64,000 nucleotides of DNA, taken from Mesorhizobium sp. M1B.F.Ca.ET.045.04.1.1 (lineage in GTDB: Bacteria; Pseudomonadota; Alphaproteobacteria; Rhizobiales; Rhizobiaceae). Positions within the stretch are counted from its first letter, which is position 1. Each line of letters opens with the position of its first letter. This document shows positions 27,180-36,481 of the stretch, one piece after another. Position numbers and translations under genes: made by a program. The notes beneath the pieces were generated by a model. The model did no database searches. It worked only from the letters and a program-made list of their open reading frames with translations, and was not told the origin of the DNA. The stretch spans positions 5,557,001 to 5,621,000 of the forward strand of contig NZ_CP034448.1 of NCBI RefSeq assembly GCF_003952465.1, written 5' to 3'.

Positions 27180-29371
27180 GCGGCGGCGTTCTTCTTGCGG
27201 CGCTTGAACTGCGCAATGCGCCTGGGCGCATGCGATTTCAGCGCGTCACCCCGTCCGGAAAGGCTCGGATTGGTCATGAAATATTCCTGCGCGTTGAACG
27301 GTTCCTCGCCCTCCTCCAGCGCGACGCGCCGGGAGGTGCCGTCAGCCAATACGTCGAAACTTTGCTGGTTGTCCATGATGTTGCCGAGCATGATCTGGCC
27401 AAGCACCTGTTCATGCACAGTTGGGTTGGTGATCGGCACCAGGGTCTCGACGCGGCGGTCGAGATTGCGCGGCATCATGTCGGCAGAGGAGATGTAGACG
27501 ATCGCCTCGTCGGACGGCAGGCCGTAGCCGTTGCCGAAGCAGTAGATGCGGCTGTGCTCGAGAAAGCGGCCGACGATCGACTTCACCCTGATGTTCTCCG
27601 AAAGACCCGGCACCTGCGGCCTCAGGCAGCATATGCCGCGCACGACGAGGTCGATCTCAACGCCGGCGCGGCTCGCGTCGTAAAGCGCGTCGATGACGGT
27701 CGGATCGACGAGCGAATTCATCTTCATCCATATGCGGGCCGGCCGGCCGTCACGCGCATAGGCGATCTCCTCGGAGATGTGCCTGAGGATGCGGTTGCGC
27801 AGCGTGAAGGGCGACACGGCAAGGCGCATCTCCTCGGCCGGTTCGGCATAGCCGGTGATGAAGTTGAAGATCTGCGCTACGTCGCGCGCGATCGTCGGGT
27901 CGGTGGTGAAGAAGGACAGGTCTGTGTAGATGCGGGCGGTGACGGGATGATAGTTGCCGGTGCCGAGATGGACGTAGTTGCGCAGCCTTCCATCCTCGCG
28001 GCGCACGATCAGCGACATCTTGGCGTGTGTCTTCAATTCCAGGAAGCCGAAGACGACCTGGACGCCGGCGCGCTCAAGGTCGCGTGCCCAGCGGATGTTG
28101 GCCTCCTCGTCGAAGCGCGCCTTGAGCTCGACCAGCGCCGTGACCGACTTGCCGGCTTCGGCCGCGTCAATCAATGCACGCACGATCGGGCTGTCGTTCG
28201 AGGTGCGGTAGAGCGTCTGCTTGATGGCGACGACTTCCGGATCGGCCGCCGCCTGGCGCAGGAACTGCACCACCACGTCGAAGGATTCGTAAGGGTGGTG
28301 GACGATGATGTCCTTCTCGCGGATGGCGGCCAGGCAGTCGCCGCCATGCTCGCGGATGCGCTCGGGGAAACGCGGATTGTAGGGCGTGAATTTAAGGTCG
28401 TCGCGCGGGATGGCGACGATCTCGGAGATCTGGTTGAGCGCCAGAGGGCCGGTAAGCACGCTGATGCGGCTCGACGTGACGCCGAGCTCGCCGGCGACGA
28501 AGTCGCGCAGCTCGGCCGGCATCAGCGTGTCGAATTCGATGCGGATCACGGACCCGCGGCGACGGCGCTTCAGCGCCGTCTCGAACAGCCGCACGAGATC
28601 TTCCGACTCCTCCTCGACCTCGATATCGCTGTCGCGGATGATGCGGAACGTGCCCGAGCCCTTGACCTCATATCCAGGAAAAAGCTTGCCGATATAGAGG
28701 CCGACCGCTTCTTCCAGCGGGATGAAGCGCACATGGTGCTTGCGGTCGGGCAGACGGATGAAGCGCCGCAGCGCCACTGGCAGGCGCAGCAGCGCGCTCA
28801 TCTCCTCGCCGTTCTTGCGATGGCGCAGTTGCAGCGCCATCGAGAAGCCGAGATTGGGAATGAACGGGAACGGGTGCGCCGGGTCGATCGACAGCGGCGT
28901 CAGCACCGGAAACACCTGGTCCTGGAAATGCTCTTCCAGCCAGGCCCTCTCGTCCTTGGTCAGCGCGTCGCGGGTTATGCTCTCGATGCCTTCCTTGTTG
29001 AGCAGCTCCATCAAGGTCGACAGGCTCTTCTGCTGGTCTTCCTGCAGGCGCTCGACCTCGCGCAGCAATTGCTCGAGCTGCTGCTCGGGGGTGCGGCCGT
29101 CCGGGCTCTTCAGCGCAATGCCTTCGCGCACCTGGCCGGCAAGGCCGGCGACGCGGACCATGAAGAATTCGTCGAGATTGGCGGCCGAGATCGACAGGAA
29201 GCGCACGCGCTCGAGCAGCGGATGGCGCTCGTTCAGCGATTCTTCCAGCACGCGCCGGTTGAACTGCAGCCAGGAGAACTCCCGATTGACGAAACGGTCG
29301 GGATTGCCGCCGTCCGGGCTTGCTGCCTCGACGGTGATGAACTCGCTTTGTACCGGCCTCAGTTCGCTCAT
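27176..29371 (-). CDS. ppk1: Polyphosphate kinase 1
   Basis: 731 residues, full length. FVNREFSWLQFNRRVLEE marks the N-terminal domain; the catalytic phosphohistidine region is in LKTHAKMSLIVRRE with HLGTGNYHP next to it, and GRFLEHSRIYCF carries the second active-site His. Makes long-chain polyphosphate from ATP, reversibly. First gene of the ppk-ppx operon. Confidence 0.97.
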   Translation of the reverse strand: MSELRPVQSEFITVEAASPDGGNPDRFVNREFSWLQFNRRVLEESLNERHPLLERVRFLSISAANLDEFFMVRVAGLAGQVREGIALKSPDGRTPEQQLEQLLREVERLQEDQQKSLSTLMELLNKEGIESITRDALTKDERAWLEEHFQDQVFPVLTPLSIDPAHPFPFIPNLGFSMALQLRHRKNGEEMSALLRLPVALRRFIRLPDRKHHVRFIPLEEAVGLYIGKLFPGYEVKGSGTFRIIRDSDIEVEEESEDLVRLFETALKRRRRGSVIRIEFDTLMPAELRDFVAGELGVTSSRISVLTGPLALNQISEIVAIPRDDLKFTPYNPRFPERIREHGGDCLAAIREKDIIVHHPYESFDVVVQFLRQAAADPEVVAIKQTLYRTSNDSPIVRALIDAAEAGKSVTALVELKARFDEEANIRWARDLERAGVQVVFGFLELKTHAKMSLIVRREDGRLRNYVHLGTGNYHPVTARIYTDLSFFTTDPTIARDVAQIFNFITGYAEPAEEMRLAVSPFTLRNRILRHISEEIAYARDGRPARIWMKMNSLVDPTVIDALYDASRAGVEIDLVVRGICCLRPQVPGLSENIRVKSIVGRFLEHSRIYCFGNGYGLPSDEAIVYISSADMMPRNLDRRVETLVPITNPTVHEQVLGQIMLGNIMDNQQSFDVLADGTSRRVALEEGEEPFNAQEYFMTNPSLSGRGDALKSHAPRRIAQFKRRKKNAAA

Positions 29372-29608
29372 GGTTTCCTGCTCTTGCCCGCAACCGCCCT
29401 TTTGAGCGCCATATACCGCCGGACGCGACGCTCTAACATGCTTTTGTGACGCATGATCGGTCAGGGGATCGCTCCGATTCCCGGGGTCATGCGCTTAACC
29501 GGCTCAACTTATCCTCTGCCAGCCTTTTGCGACAGTTTCATTTCATCGATCTTGCAAACTGCCCGGTTATGATCCAGATGCAAACGGGCCGATTTGAAGG
29601 AGACGACG

Positions 29609-29854
29609 ATGGCAGGCGGTTCCATTCCCCATTTCCAGAACGATGCGGGCCATCCGGCAATCGACATCGGCGTCAAGGAATTCATGTGCACCGGCGCCAA
29701 CCCGCCTTTCGACCATCCGCATGTGTTCCTCGACATGGGCGACGACGATGAGAAGGTCTGCCCCTATTGCTCGACCCTCTATCGCTATTCGCCGAAACTG
29801 AAGGCGACGGAAACGCAGCCGGCCGGCTGCCTCTATATCGACCAGGCCGCCTGA
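29609..29854 (+). CDS. Small zinc-finger domain protein (NDUFS6-like)
   Basis: 81 residues from ATG 29609 (GGAGACGACG upstream). One Cys and one His in CTGANPPFDHPHVFLDMG and the pair in KVCPYCSTLYRY form a zinc site like that of the mitochondrial complex I subunit NDUFS6. Common in alphaproteobacteria. The 29372-29608 gap holds the divergent promoters of ppk and this gene. Confidence 0.85.
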   Translation: MAGGSIPHFQNDAGHPAIDIGVKEFMCTGANPPFDHPHVFLDMGDDDEKVCPYCSTLYRYSPKLKATETQPAGCLYIDQAA

Positions 29855-29882
29855 TCCGCAGATCATGGATGACTGCTAGATC

Positions 29883-31118
29883 ATGGATGAGGCACGGTCC
29901 CGGCAGGTCGTCATCGCCGGGGCTGGCATCGCCGGGCTGACGTCGGCCCTTGCCCTCGCCGCGCGTGGCTGTGCCGTCACGGTGCTCGAGCAGGCCAGGC
30001 AACTCGAAGCGGCAGGCGCCGGGCTCCAGCTTTCCCCCAACGCGACCCGCATCCTGCGCCGGCTCGGCGTGCTCGACCGCTTAGCGGTGAGCGCCGTCAG
30101 GCCGGAAGCGGTAGCGCTGAAGGACGCCGCCACCTTGCGCGAGCTGGCGCGGGTGCCGCTGGGCCAGGCAGGCGAGAACCGCTGGGGCGCACCCTATCTC
30201 GTGGCGCATCGCGCCGATCTGCAGGCCGCGCTGACGACGCGAGTGGCAGAGCACCCCGAAATCCAACTCATCACCGGCGCGCAGGTGACGGACATCGCCG
30301 TCGCGCCGCAAAACATCGTCGTCACGGCGCAAAGGGATGGCGGCAGCATGGAGGCGGCCGGCGGCCTTTTGGTGGGCGCCGACGGCGTCTGGTCGTCGGT
30401 TCGATCGCAGCTTGCCGGCAGGGAGCCCGCTTTCAGGAAAAGCCGCTTCTCCGGCGAGCTCGCCTGGCGCGCCACGGTGGCGGCGGAAAGCGCCGCCGGC
30501 CAGGCGTTTGCGGCGATCGGCGCCGCCGACTGCGTCACCACCTTCCTGCATCCGGGCTTCCACATGGTCGCCTATCCGGTGAGCAAGGGCAGCGCCTTCA
30601 ATCTCGCCGCCTTCACCAAGGGCGAGCGCATCGCGGAAGGCTGGTCGGGCCATGCCGACCCCGCCATTCTCGCCAGCTCCATGCGCGGCACGTCGGCGGC
30701 GCTGGCAAGGCTTGCCGCGCTCGCCGGGCCATGGACGGCTTTTCCGATCCACACCGTCGAGCAACGACGCTGGACGATGCCGGAGGGGGTGGCACTGATC
30801 GGCGACGCGGCGCATGCCATGACGCCGTTCGCGGCGCAGGGCGCGGCTATGGGAATTGAGGACGCCGAGACGCTTGCCGGCCTGGTCGCCGACTCCCCCG
30901 CCGACCTGGGGCAGAGCCTTACCATCTGGGAAAACGTCAGGCGGCCGCGCATCGAGAAGGTGCTGAAACGCGGCGCGCTGAATCGGCTGGCCTGGCACGC
31001 CTGGGGTCCGGTGGCCATCGCCCGCAATCTCGTGCTGGCGACACGTCCGGCGGAGAAGCTCGCCGCCGATCTCGACTGGCTCTATGGGTGGGAGGAGAGG
31101 AAGGTTGTGAGGCGGTAG
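29883..31118 (+). CDS. FAD-dependent aromatic monooxygenase (salicylate hydroxylase-like)
   Basis: 411 residues, class A flavoprotein. VVIAGAGIAGLTSALALA at the N-terminus is the dinucleotide fold; GADGVWSSVR (about 168) and LIGDAAHAMTPFAAQGAAMG (about 300) are the second and third FAD motifs. The family hydroxylates phenolic or quinone substrates with NAD(P)H and oxygen; the substrate here is not evident. Shares direction with the zinc-finger gene 28 bp upstream. Confidence 0.9.
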   Translation: MDEARSRQVVIAGAGIAGLTSALALAARGCAVTVLEQARQLEAAGAGLQLSPNATRILRRLGVLDRLAVSAVRPEAVALKDAATLRELARVPLGQAGENRWGAPYLVAHRADLQAALTTRVAEHPEIQLITGAQVTDIAVAPQNIVVTAQRDGGSMEAAGGLLVGADGVWSSVRSQLAGREPAFRKSRFSGELAWRATVAAESAAGQAFAAIGAADCVTTFLHPGFHMVAYPVSKGSAFNLAAFTKGERIAEGWSGHADPAILASSMRGTSAALARLAALAGPWTAFPIHTVEQRRWTMPEGVALIGDAAHAMTPFAAQGAAMGIEDAETLAGLVADSPADLGQSLTIWENVRRPRIEKVLKRGALNRLAWHAWGPVAIARNLVLATRPAEKLAADLDWLYGWEERKVVRR

Positions 31119-31612
31119 GAGTTCTACTCAAGCAACGTCAATTGGATATGCTGGCGGGACAGCACCCCCCTCTGTCCTGCCGGACATCTCCGCCGCAAGG
31201 GGGGAGATCAGATGTCGCTCCGCTTTCGCCAATCTTCAACGTCGCAGAACTGGCGGGGCGCGGGAACTGCCAATCTCCCCCCTTGCGGGCAGGGCTGTCC
31301 GGGGAAAATCTTTGCACAACGCAGACGAGTCTTTGCTCGCGCTTTCGCAACCTTCGATGGGCGCGACGTCCATTGTTTTTGCCGGCCAGCCGCAGCAGGT
31401 GCGGAAGAAAGAGCACCGATTGGGGTCCAAAGCTCGAAAAATGCAATCGATGCGAGTCCTCCATGGCCCTGTTCGCAACCGAAAAACTTTCCCCGGACAG
31501 CCCTGCCTTGCGGGGGAGATGTCCGGCAGGACAGAGGGGGGTGTGAAGGAACGAGGCATTCGCAATTCCTGCACACACCAACCTTCGATCATACAACTCG
31601 CTGCCGCGCCGC
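31119..31612. repeat. Gene-free gap with composite RIME-like repeats
   Basis: 31153-31209 is a RIME-like half (CGGGACAGCACCCCCCTCTG ... GGGGGGAGAT). A larger inverted repeat follows: GGCAGGGCTGTCCGGGGAAA at about 31288-31307 is mirrored by TTTCCCCGGACAGCCCTGCC at about 31487-31506, with further RIME arms outside (to 31545). The 180-bp centre shows no convincing gene; several reading frames are open only because of GC bias. Confidence 0.65.
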
Positions 31613-32416
31613 TCAGTGCAGGATCTGCGACAGGAACAGTTTCGTGCGCTCATGGCGCGGGTGGTCGAAGAATTCGGCCGGCGTGTTCTGCTCGACGATC
31701 TGGCCCTGATCCATGAAGATCACCCGGTTGGCGACCTTGCGGGCAAAACCCATCTCGTGGGTAACGCAGAGCATCGTCATGCCTTCTTCGGCCAGGCCCA
31801 CCATCGTCTCCAGCACTTCCTTGATCATTTCCGGGTCGAGCGCCGAGGTCGGCTCGTCGAACAGCATGATGCGCGGGTTCATGCAGAGCGAGCGGGCGAT
31901 CGCCACGCGCTGCTGCTGGCCGCCGGAGAGCTGGCCCGGGTACTTGTTGGCCTGTTCCGGGATCTTGACGCGCTTCAGGAAATGCATGGCGATTTCCTCG
32001 GCCTGCTTCTTCGGCGTCTTGCGCACCCAGATCGGCGCCAAGGTGCAGTTCTCCAGGATGGTGAGGTGGGGGAAGAGGTTGAAGTGCTGGAACACCATGC
32101 CGACCTCGCGGCGCACCTCGTCGATCTTCTTCAGGTCGTTGGTGAGTTCCTTGCCATCGACGATGATCTTGCCTTTCTGGTGCTCTTCCAGCCGGTTGAT
32201 GCAGCGGATCATCGTCGACTTGCCGGAGCCGGACGGACCGCAGATGACGATGCGCTCGCCGCGCATCACCTTGAGGTTGATATCCTTCAGCACGTGGAAC
32301 TCGCCATACCATTTGTGCATGCCGATGATGTCGATGGCGACATCGGTGGTCGAGATGTGCATCTTCTTGGCATCGACCTTGATGTCTTCCGCGCTGACGG
32401 CGTTTTCGGTGGCCAT
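31613..32416 (-). CDS. aapP: General L-amino acid ABC transporter ATP-binding protein
   Basis: 267 residues from ATG 32416 (AAGGGGAA upstream). Walker A GPSGSGKST, signature LSGGQQQRVAIARSL, Walker B IMLFDEPTSALDP and switch His in CVTHEMGFARKV, characteristic of polar amino-acid importers. Cytoplasmic motor of the AapJQMP system, the broad-range amino-acid uptake system of rhizobia. Last gene of the operon, separated from aapM by a palindromic repeat. Confidence 0.95.
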   Translation of the reverse strand: MATENAVSAEDIKVDAKKMHISTTDVAIDIIGMHKWYGEFHVLKDINLKVMRGERIVICGPSGSGKSTMIRCINRLEEHQKGKIIVDGKELTNDLKKIDEVRREVGMVFQHFNLFPHLTILENCTLAPIWVRKTPKKQAEEIAMHFLKRVKIPEQANKYPGQLSGGQQQRVAIARSLCMNPRIMLFDEPTSALDPEMIKEVLETMVGLAEEGMTMLCVTHEMGFARKVANRVIFMDQGQIVEQNTPAEFFDHPRHERTKLFLSQILH

Positions 32417-32436
32417 GGCCAATTCCCCTTATCGTT

Positions 32437-32492
32437 GAATTTGATGCATGTCGTTATCCCAAAACCGCTACACATTTTTGGGCGATATGCAT
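32437..32492. repeat. Palindromic repeat inside the aap operon
   Basis: TGATGCATGTCGTTATCCCA pairs imperfectly with TTTTTGGGCGATATGCATCA around AAACCGCTACACA. It is the stem half of the second repeat family (4741, 15318). It ends at the aapM stop codon and lies before the aapP ribosome site, so it can form a hairpin in the mRNA. Confidence 0.7.
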
Positions 32493-33649
32493 CAGCGTTT
32501 GTAACCGGTGTCGAGCCGGCGTTCGGTGTACATTGAATAGCGCGACATGCCGAAGCAGAACAGCCAGAATACGAAGGCGGCGAAGACAAGACCGGATTTG
32601 GCGGTCTGCGACGTCGCCCAGTTGGCGTCGGACAGGTTCTGCTTGACCACGCCCAACAGGTCGAAGATCGAGATGATGAGCACCAGGCTGGTGTCCTTGA
32701 ACATGCCGATGAAGGTGTTGACGATGGCGGGGATGACCAGCTTCAGCGCCTGTGGCAGCACGATCAGGCCCATCTTCTGCCAATAGCCGAGACCGAGCGA
32801 ATCGGCGCCCTCATACTGGCCCTTCGGGATCGCCTGCAGGCCGCCGCGCACCACTTCCGCCATATAGGCGGCGGCGAACAGCGAGACGCCGATCAGCGCC
32901 CGCAGGAACTTGTCGAAGGTGACGCCTGCAGGGAGGAACAGCGGCAGCATGACGCTGGCGAAGAACAGCACCGTGATCAGCGGAATGCCGCGCACGAACT
33001 CGATGAAGATGACGCATAAAAGCCTGACGATCGGCATTTTCGATCGGCGGCCGAGCGCCAGCACGGTGCCGAGCGGCAGCGACACGACAATGCCGACGAA
33101 GGAAAGGCTCAGCGTGACCAGGAGGCCGCCCCAGCGCGACGTCTCGACGTGAGGCAGACCGAACACGCCGCCGGACAGGAGAAAGAAGGAGACGACCGGC
33201 AGCACCAGGAAGAGCAGGATGGCGTTCAGCCCCTTGCGCGGCACGCGCGGGATCAGCATCGGCACCAAAAGCACGACCAGCAGGACCGCGACGAGGGTCG
33301 GGCGCCAACGCTCCTCGATCGGATAGATGCCGAAGATGAACTGCCCGAACTTGGCGTTGACGAAAGCCCAGCAGGCGCCGCTCCAGCCGTCAGGCTGGAT
33401 ACCGCCCTGCGCGACCGTGGCACAGACCGTGCGGTTCGGCCCGGTCCATTGTGCGCTGATGAAGGCCCAGTTGATGATCTGCGGCAGAACCCAGGCGACG
33501 ATGGCGATGCCGATGATGGTGAGGATGGTGTCGCCGGCCGAGCCGACGAGGTTCTTGCGCACCCAGGCGATGGCGCCGCGCTCGCCGGGCGGCGCCGGCT
33601 CGGCCAGCGCCATCTCGGTGCGCACCCAGGACATGTCGTGTTCCTGCAT
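32492..33649 (-). CDS. aapM: General L-amino acid ABC transporter permease
   Basis: 385 residues, His/Glu/Gln/Arg-type permease with extra N-terminal membrane segments as in rhizobial AapM. The EAA-type coupling loop is in GGLQAIPKGQYEGADSLGLGYWQKM, and FVRGIPLITVLFFASVMLP is family-typical. Forms the inner-membrane channel with AapQ. A 4-bp gap separates it from aapQ. Confidence 0.94.
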   Translation of the reverse strand: MQEHDMSWVRTEMALAEPAPPGERGAIAWVRKNLVGSAGDTILTIIGIAIVAWVLPQIINWAFISAQWTGPNRTVCATVAQGGIQPDGWSGACWAFVNAKFGQFIFGIYPIEERWRPTLVAVLLVVLLVPMLIPRVPRKGLNAILLFLVLPVVSFFLLSGGVFGLPHVETSRWGGLLVTLSLSFVGIVVSLPLGTVLALGRRSKMPIVRLLCVIFIEFVRGIPLITVLFFASVMLPLFLPAGVTFDKFLRALIGVSLFAAAYMAEVVRGGLQAIPKGQYEGADSLGLGYWQKMGLIVLPQALKLVIPAIVNTFIGMFKDTSLVLIISIFDLLGVVKQNLSDANWATSQTAKSGLVFAAFVFWLFCFGMSRYSMYTERRLDTGYKR

Positions 33650-33653
33650 GGCC

Positions 33654-34841
33654 CTACCTCTCCACCAGCGCCATTCTGGCGTTGACGACGTTCATGACCG
33701 CCGAGGTCACGAGGCTCAGCACCAGATAGGCGATCATCATGATCAACACGCCCTCGACCGCCTGCCCCGTCTGATTGAGCACGGTGCCGGCGGTGGCGGT
33801 GAGATCCGGGTAACCGATGGCGATCGCCAGCGACGAGTTCTTGGTCAGGTTGAGATACTGGCTGGTCAGCGGCGGGATGACGATGCGCAGCGCCTGCGGC
33901 ACGACGACCAGCCGCAGGATCGGCCCGGAGCGCAAACCAAGGGCGCCAGCCGCTTCGGTCTGGCCCTTGCTGACGCCCCTGATGCCGGCGCGCACGATCT
34001 CGGCGATGAAGGCGGCGGTGTAGCAGGACAGCGCCATGTAGAGCGACAGGAATTCCGGCTTGACCTGGAAGCCGCCGGTCAGGTTGAAGGTCGACTGCTT
34101 CGGGAAATCGAAGGTAAGCGGCATTCCGCCGAGCAGGAATGCGAGCACCGGCAGGCCGACGATCAGCGCGACCGAGGTCCAGAACACCGGAAACTGCTGG
34201 CCGGTCGCCATCTGCCGCTGGCGCGCCCGGTGGGCGACGAACCAGGCCATGGCGAGCGCCACGACGAAAGCGACGATCATCAGCCAGGAGCCCTCGCCCC
34301 AGAGGGCGCGCGGGAAATAGAAGCCGCGCTGGTTGAGGAAGGAGCCGAAGGGCAGATGGATGCTCTCACGCGGCGCCGGCAGCACGGCCAGCACGCCGGA
34401 ATACCAGAAGAAGATGACCAGCAACGGCGGGATGTTGCGGAAGATCTCGACATAGACGGTGCAGATCTTGCGGATCAGCCAGTTCTGCGACAGGCGGCCG
34501 ATGCCGACGATGAAGCCGATGATGGTCGCGGTGACGATGCCGGCCACGGCGACGATGATCGTGTTGAGCAACCCGACCACCAGGGCGCGACCGTAGGTGG
34601 AATCGGACGTGTAGGCGATCGGCGTGTCCGAGATGTCGAATCCCGCCCTGCCCCTCAGGAATTGGAAACCTGAGGCGATATGCAGGCGCTGCAGATTGTC
34701 GATGACGTTGTGGACGATCCACCAGATCGAGCCGAACAGAAGGACGATGACCAGCGTCTGAAAGAAGAGACTGCGTATTTTCGGGTCATTGATGAAGGAG
34801 CCGCGACTCGGCTCCTCCCGAAGGATTTCCTGCGAAGCCAT
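33654..34841 (-). CDS. aapQ: General L-amino acid ABC transporter permease
   Basis: 395 residues. IFRNIPPLLVIFFWYSGVL and the coupling loop GIRGVSKGQTEAAGALGLRSGPILRLVVVPQA are visible; about eight hydrophobic segments. Partner of AapM. Second gene of the operon, 62 bp after aapJ. Confidence 0.95.
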   Translation of the reverse strand: MASQEILREEPSRGSFINDPKIRSLFFQTLVIVLLFGSIWWIVHNVIDNLQRLHIASGFQFLRGRAGFDISDTPIAYTSDSTYGRALVVGLLNTIIVAVAGIVTATIIGFIVGIGRLSQNWLIRKICTVYVEIFRNIPPLLVIFFWYSGVLAVLPAPRESIHLPFGSFLNQRGFYFPRALWGEGSWLMIVAFVVALAMAWFVAHRARQRQMATGQQFPVFWTSVALIVGLPVLAFLLGGMPLTFDFPKQSTFNLTGGFQVKPEFLSLYMALSCYTAAFIAEIVRAGIRGVSKGQTEAAGALGLRSGPILRLVVVPQALRIVIPPLTSQYLNLTKNSSLAIAIGYPDLTATAGTVLNQTGQAVEGVLIMMIAYLVLSLVTSAVMNVVNARMALVER

Positions 34842-34903
34842 GCGACCATCCCCTGAAAAGAGAAACCGGGAGGCAGACTACCTGCCCCCGGATCACATTT
34901 CGA

Positions 34904-35932
34904 TCAGCGGATCGGCGGAGCGTATTGCAGGCCGCCCTTGGTCCACAGCGCGTTGATGCCGCGCGCGATCTTGAGCGGGCTGCCGGAGCCGACATTCTTG
35001 TCGAACATTTCGCCGTAGTTGCCCACGGCCTTGACGATGTTAACGACCCAGTCGTTGGAGACGCCGAGATCGGTGCCGATCTTGGTATCTGCCTCCATAC
35101 CCAGCACACGCTTGATCTCGGGGTTGTCCGAGTTCTTCATCTCGTCGACATTGGCCTTGGTGATGCCGAGTTCCTCGGCGTCGAGCAGCGCGAAATAGGT
35201 CCACTTGACGATGTGGTACCACTGGTCGTCGCCCTGGCGCACGGCCGGTCCGAGCGGCTCCTTGGAGATGATCTCGGGCAGCACGACATGGTCGGCCGGC
35301 GAGCCCAGCGTCAGGCGGATGCCATAGAGGCCCGACTGGTCGGTGGTGTAGACGTCGCAGCGGCCGGCATCGTAAGCGGCGTTGACCTCTTCCAGCTTCT
35401 CGAACACGACGGGGTTGTACTCCATCTTGTTCGACTTGAAGTAGTCGGCGAGGTTGAGCTCGGTCGTGGTGCCGCTCTGCACGCAGACGGCGGCGCCCGA
35501 AAGCTGCAGTGCCGAGTTCACGCCCGGCAGCTTCTTGGCGTTGATCATGAAGCCCTGGCCGTCATAATAGGTGGTGCCGACGAAGTTCAGGCCAAGCGCG
35601 GTGTCGCGGTTGATCGTCCAGGTGGTGTTGCGCGACAGGATGTCGACCTCGCCAGACTGCAGCGCGGTGAAGCGTTCCTTGGCGCTGAGCGGCGTGAACT
35701 TGACCTTGGTGCCATCGCCGAAGACGGCGGCCGCGACGGCGCGGCAGAAGTCGGCATCGATGCCCTGCCATTCCCCCTTGTCGTCCGGCGCCGAGAAGCC
35801 GGCGAGGCCGGTCGAGACGCCGCACTGGATGAAGCCCTTCTGCTTCACGGTATCCAGCGTGCCGGCCGAAGCTGCCGACGCCGTAAACCCGAGCGCGGCG
35901 GCGCCAAGAATGCCGAATGCAATGTGTTTCAT
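34904..35932 (-). CDS. aapJ: General L-amino acid ABC transporter substrate-binding protein
   Basis: 342 residues from ATG 35932 with a Sec signal (MKHIAFGILGAAALGFTASA). Type II binding-protein fold; GFSAPDDKGEWQGIDADFCRAVAAAVFGD and LSRNTTWTINRDTALGLNF are AapJ signatures. Periplasmic receptor for many L-amino acids. First gene of aapJQMP; the longer in-frame reading to 36070 lacks signal-peptide logic. Confidence 0.95.
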   Translation of the reverse strand: MKHIAFGILGAAALGFTASAASAGTLDTVKQKGFIQCGVSTGLAGFSAPDDKGEWQGIDADFCRAVAAAVFGDGTKVKFTPLSAKERFTALQSGEVDILSRNTTWTINRDTALGLNFVGTTYYDGQGFMINAKKLPGVNSALQLSGAAVCVQSGTTTELNLADYFKSNKMEYNPVVFEKLEEVNAAYDAGRCDVYTTDQSGLYGIRLTLGSPADHVVLPEIISKEPLGPAVRQGDDQWYHIVKWTYFALLDAEELGITKANVDEMKNSDNPEIKRVLGMEADTKIGTDLGVSNDWVVNIVKAVGNYGEMFDKNVGSGSPLKIARGINALWTKGGLQYAPPIR

Positions 35933-36481
35933 GACCCACAGACCCTTTTCTGTTTTACAGGTGCCCCTGTCGCCAGGCAGCCCTGATCTTTTCCGCGTGT
36001 GAATGCAGCTCCCACTTAACGGCCCTCTCCCGGACCCGCGCCGTTGCTGCCTCCCATTCACGAAACGCATCGAAGGCGATTATTCCTGTGAGGTCAAGGG
36101 AAATGACCGAATTGCGACACGTTTGAAAACCGATTGCCGCAAGTGCCCGAATTGCAGCCAAAAGCGCCTGCGAATTGGTCAAGAGCTGCAAGCGTAACCG
36201 GCAAGTCAGGCGTCGCGGAAAGTTTGAACGTTACGTGAGCTCCTGAACGTTACTACTGTCGCCGCGAGAAGAAGGACTGGCATGATTCATGGGCGCAGGA
36301 AGGTGCGCCAAACTGCCTTCGGCGCATCTTCGCCAGAGACGTGCAAGGACGCAAACGACAGGCCGGCGATCTTCTATTTGGCCCATCCAAACACGGCCGC
36401 TTGGCGGAGTCGGGGTGGTTGCGCGGCCGGTTCCACCGCTCTATGGCTGGGCTTCTGACACACTGCGACAGGCAACGAACT
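35933..36481. promoter_or_regulatory. Divergent regulatory gap between aapJ and metC
   Basis: About 550 bp without a supported gene. AT content rises between 36060 and 36260. TGAACGTTAC is repeated directly at 36225-36234 and 36244-36253 (19-bp period), a possible regulator site. No SAM-II riboswitch-like pattern was found before metC. Confidence 0.4.

Noticed and set aside
27230..29449. 739-residue plus-strand frame opposite ppk1
   Set aside because: Antisense to a clear polyphosphate kinase; shadow composition.
31119..31612. Insertion sequence or transposon remnant
   Set aside because: No transposase-like frame or DDE motif; the repeats match non-coding RIME-like elements found elsewhere in the window.
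36260..36481. SAM riboswitch before metC
   Set aside because: I looked for the SAM-II pattern common in alphaproteobacterial methionine genes and found no matching pseudoknot-type sequence.
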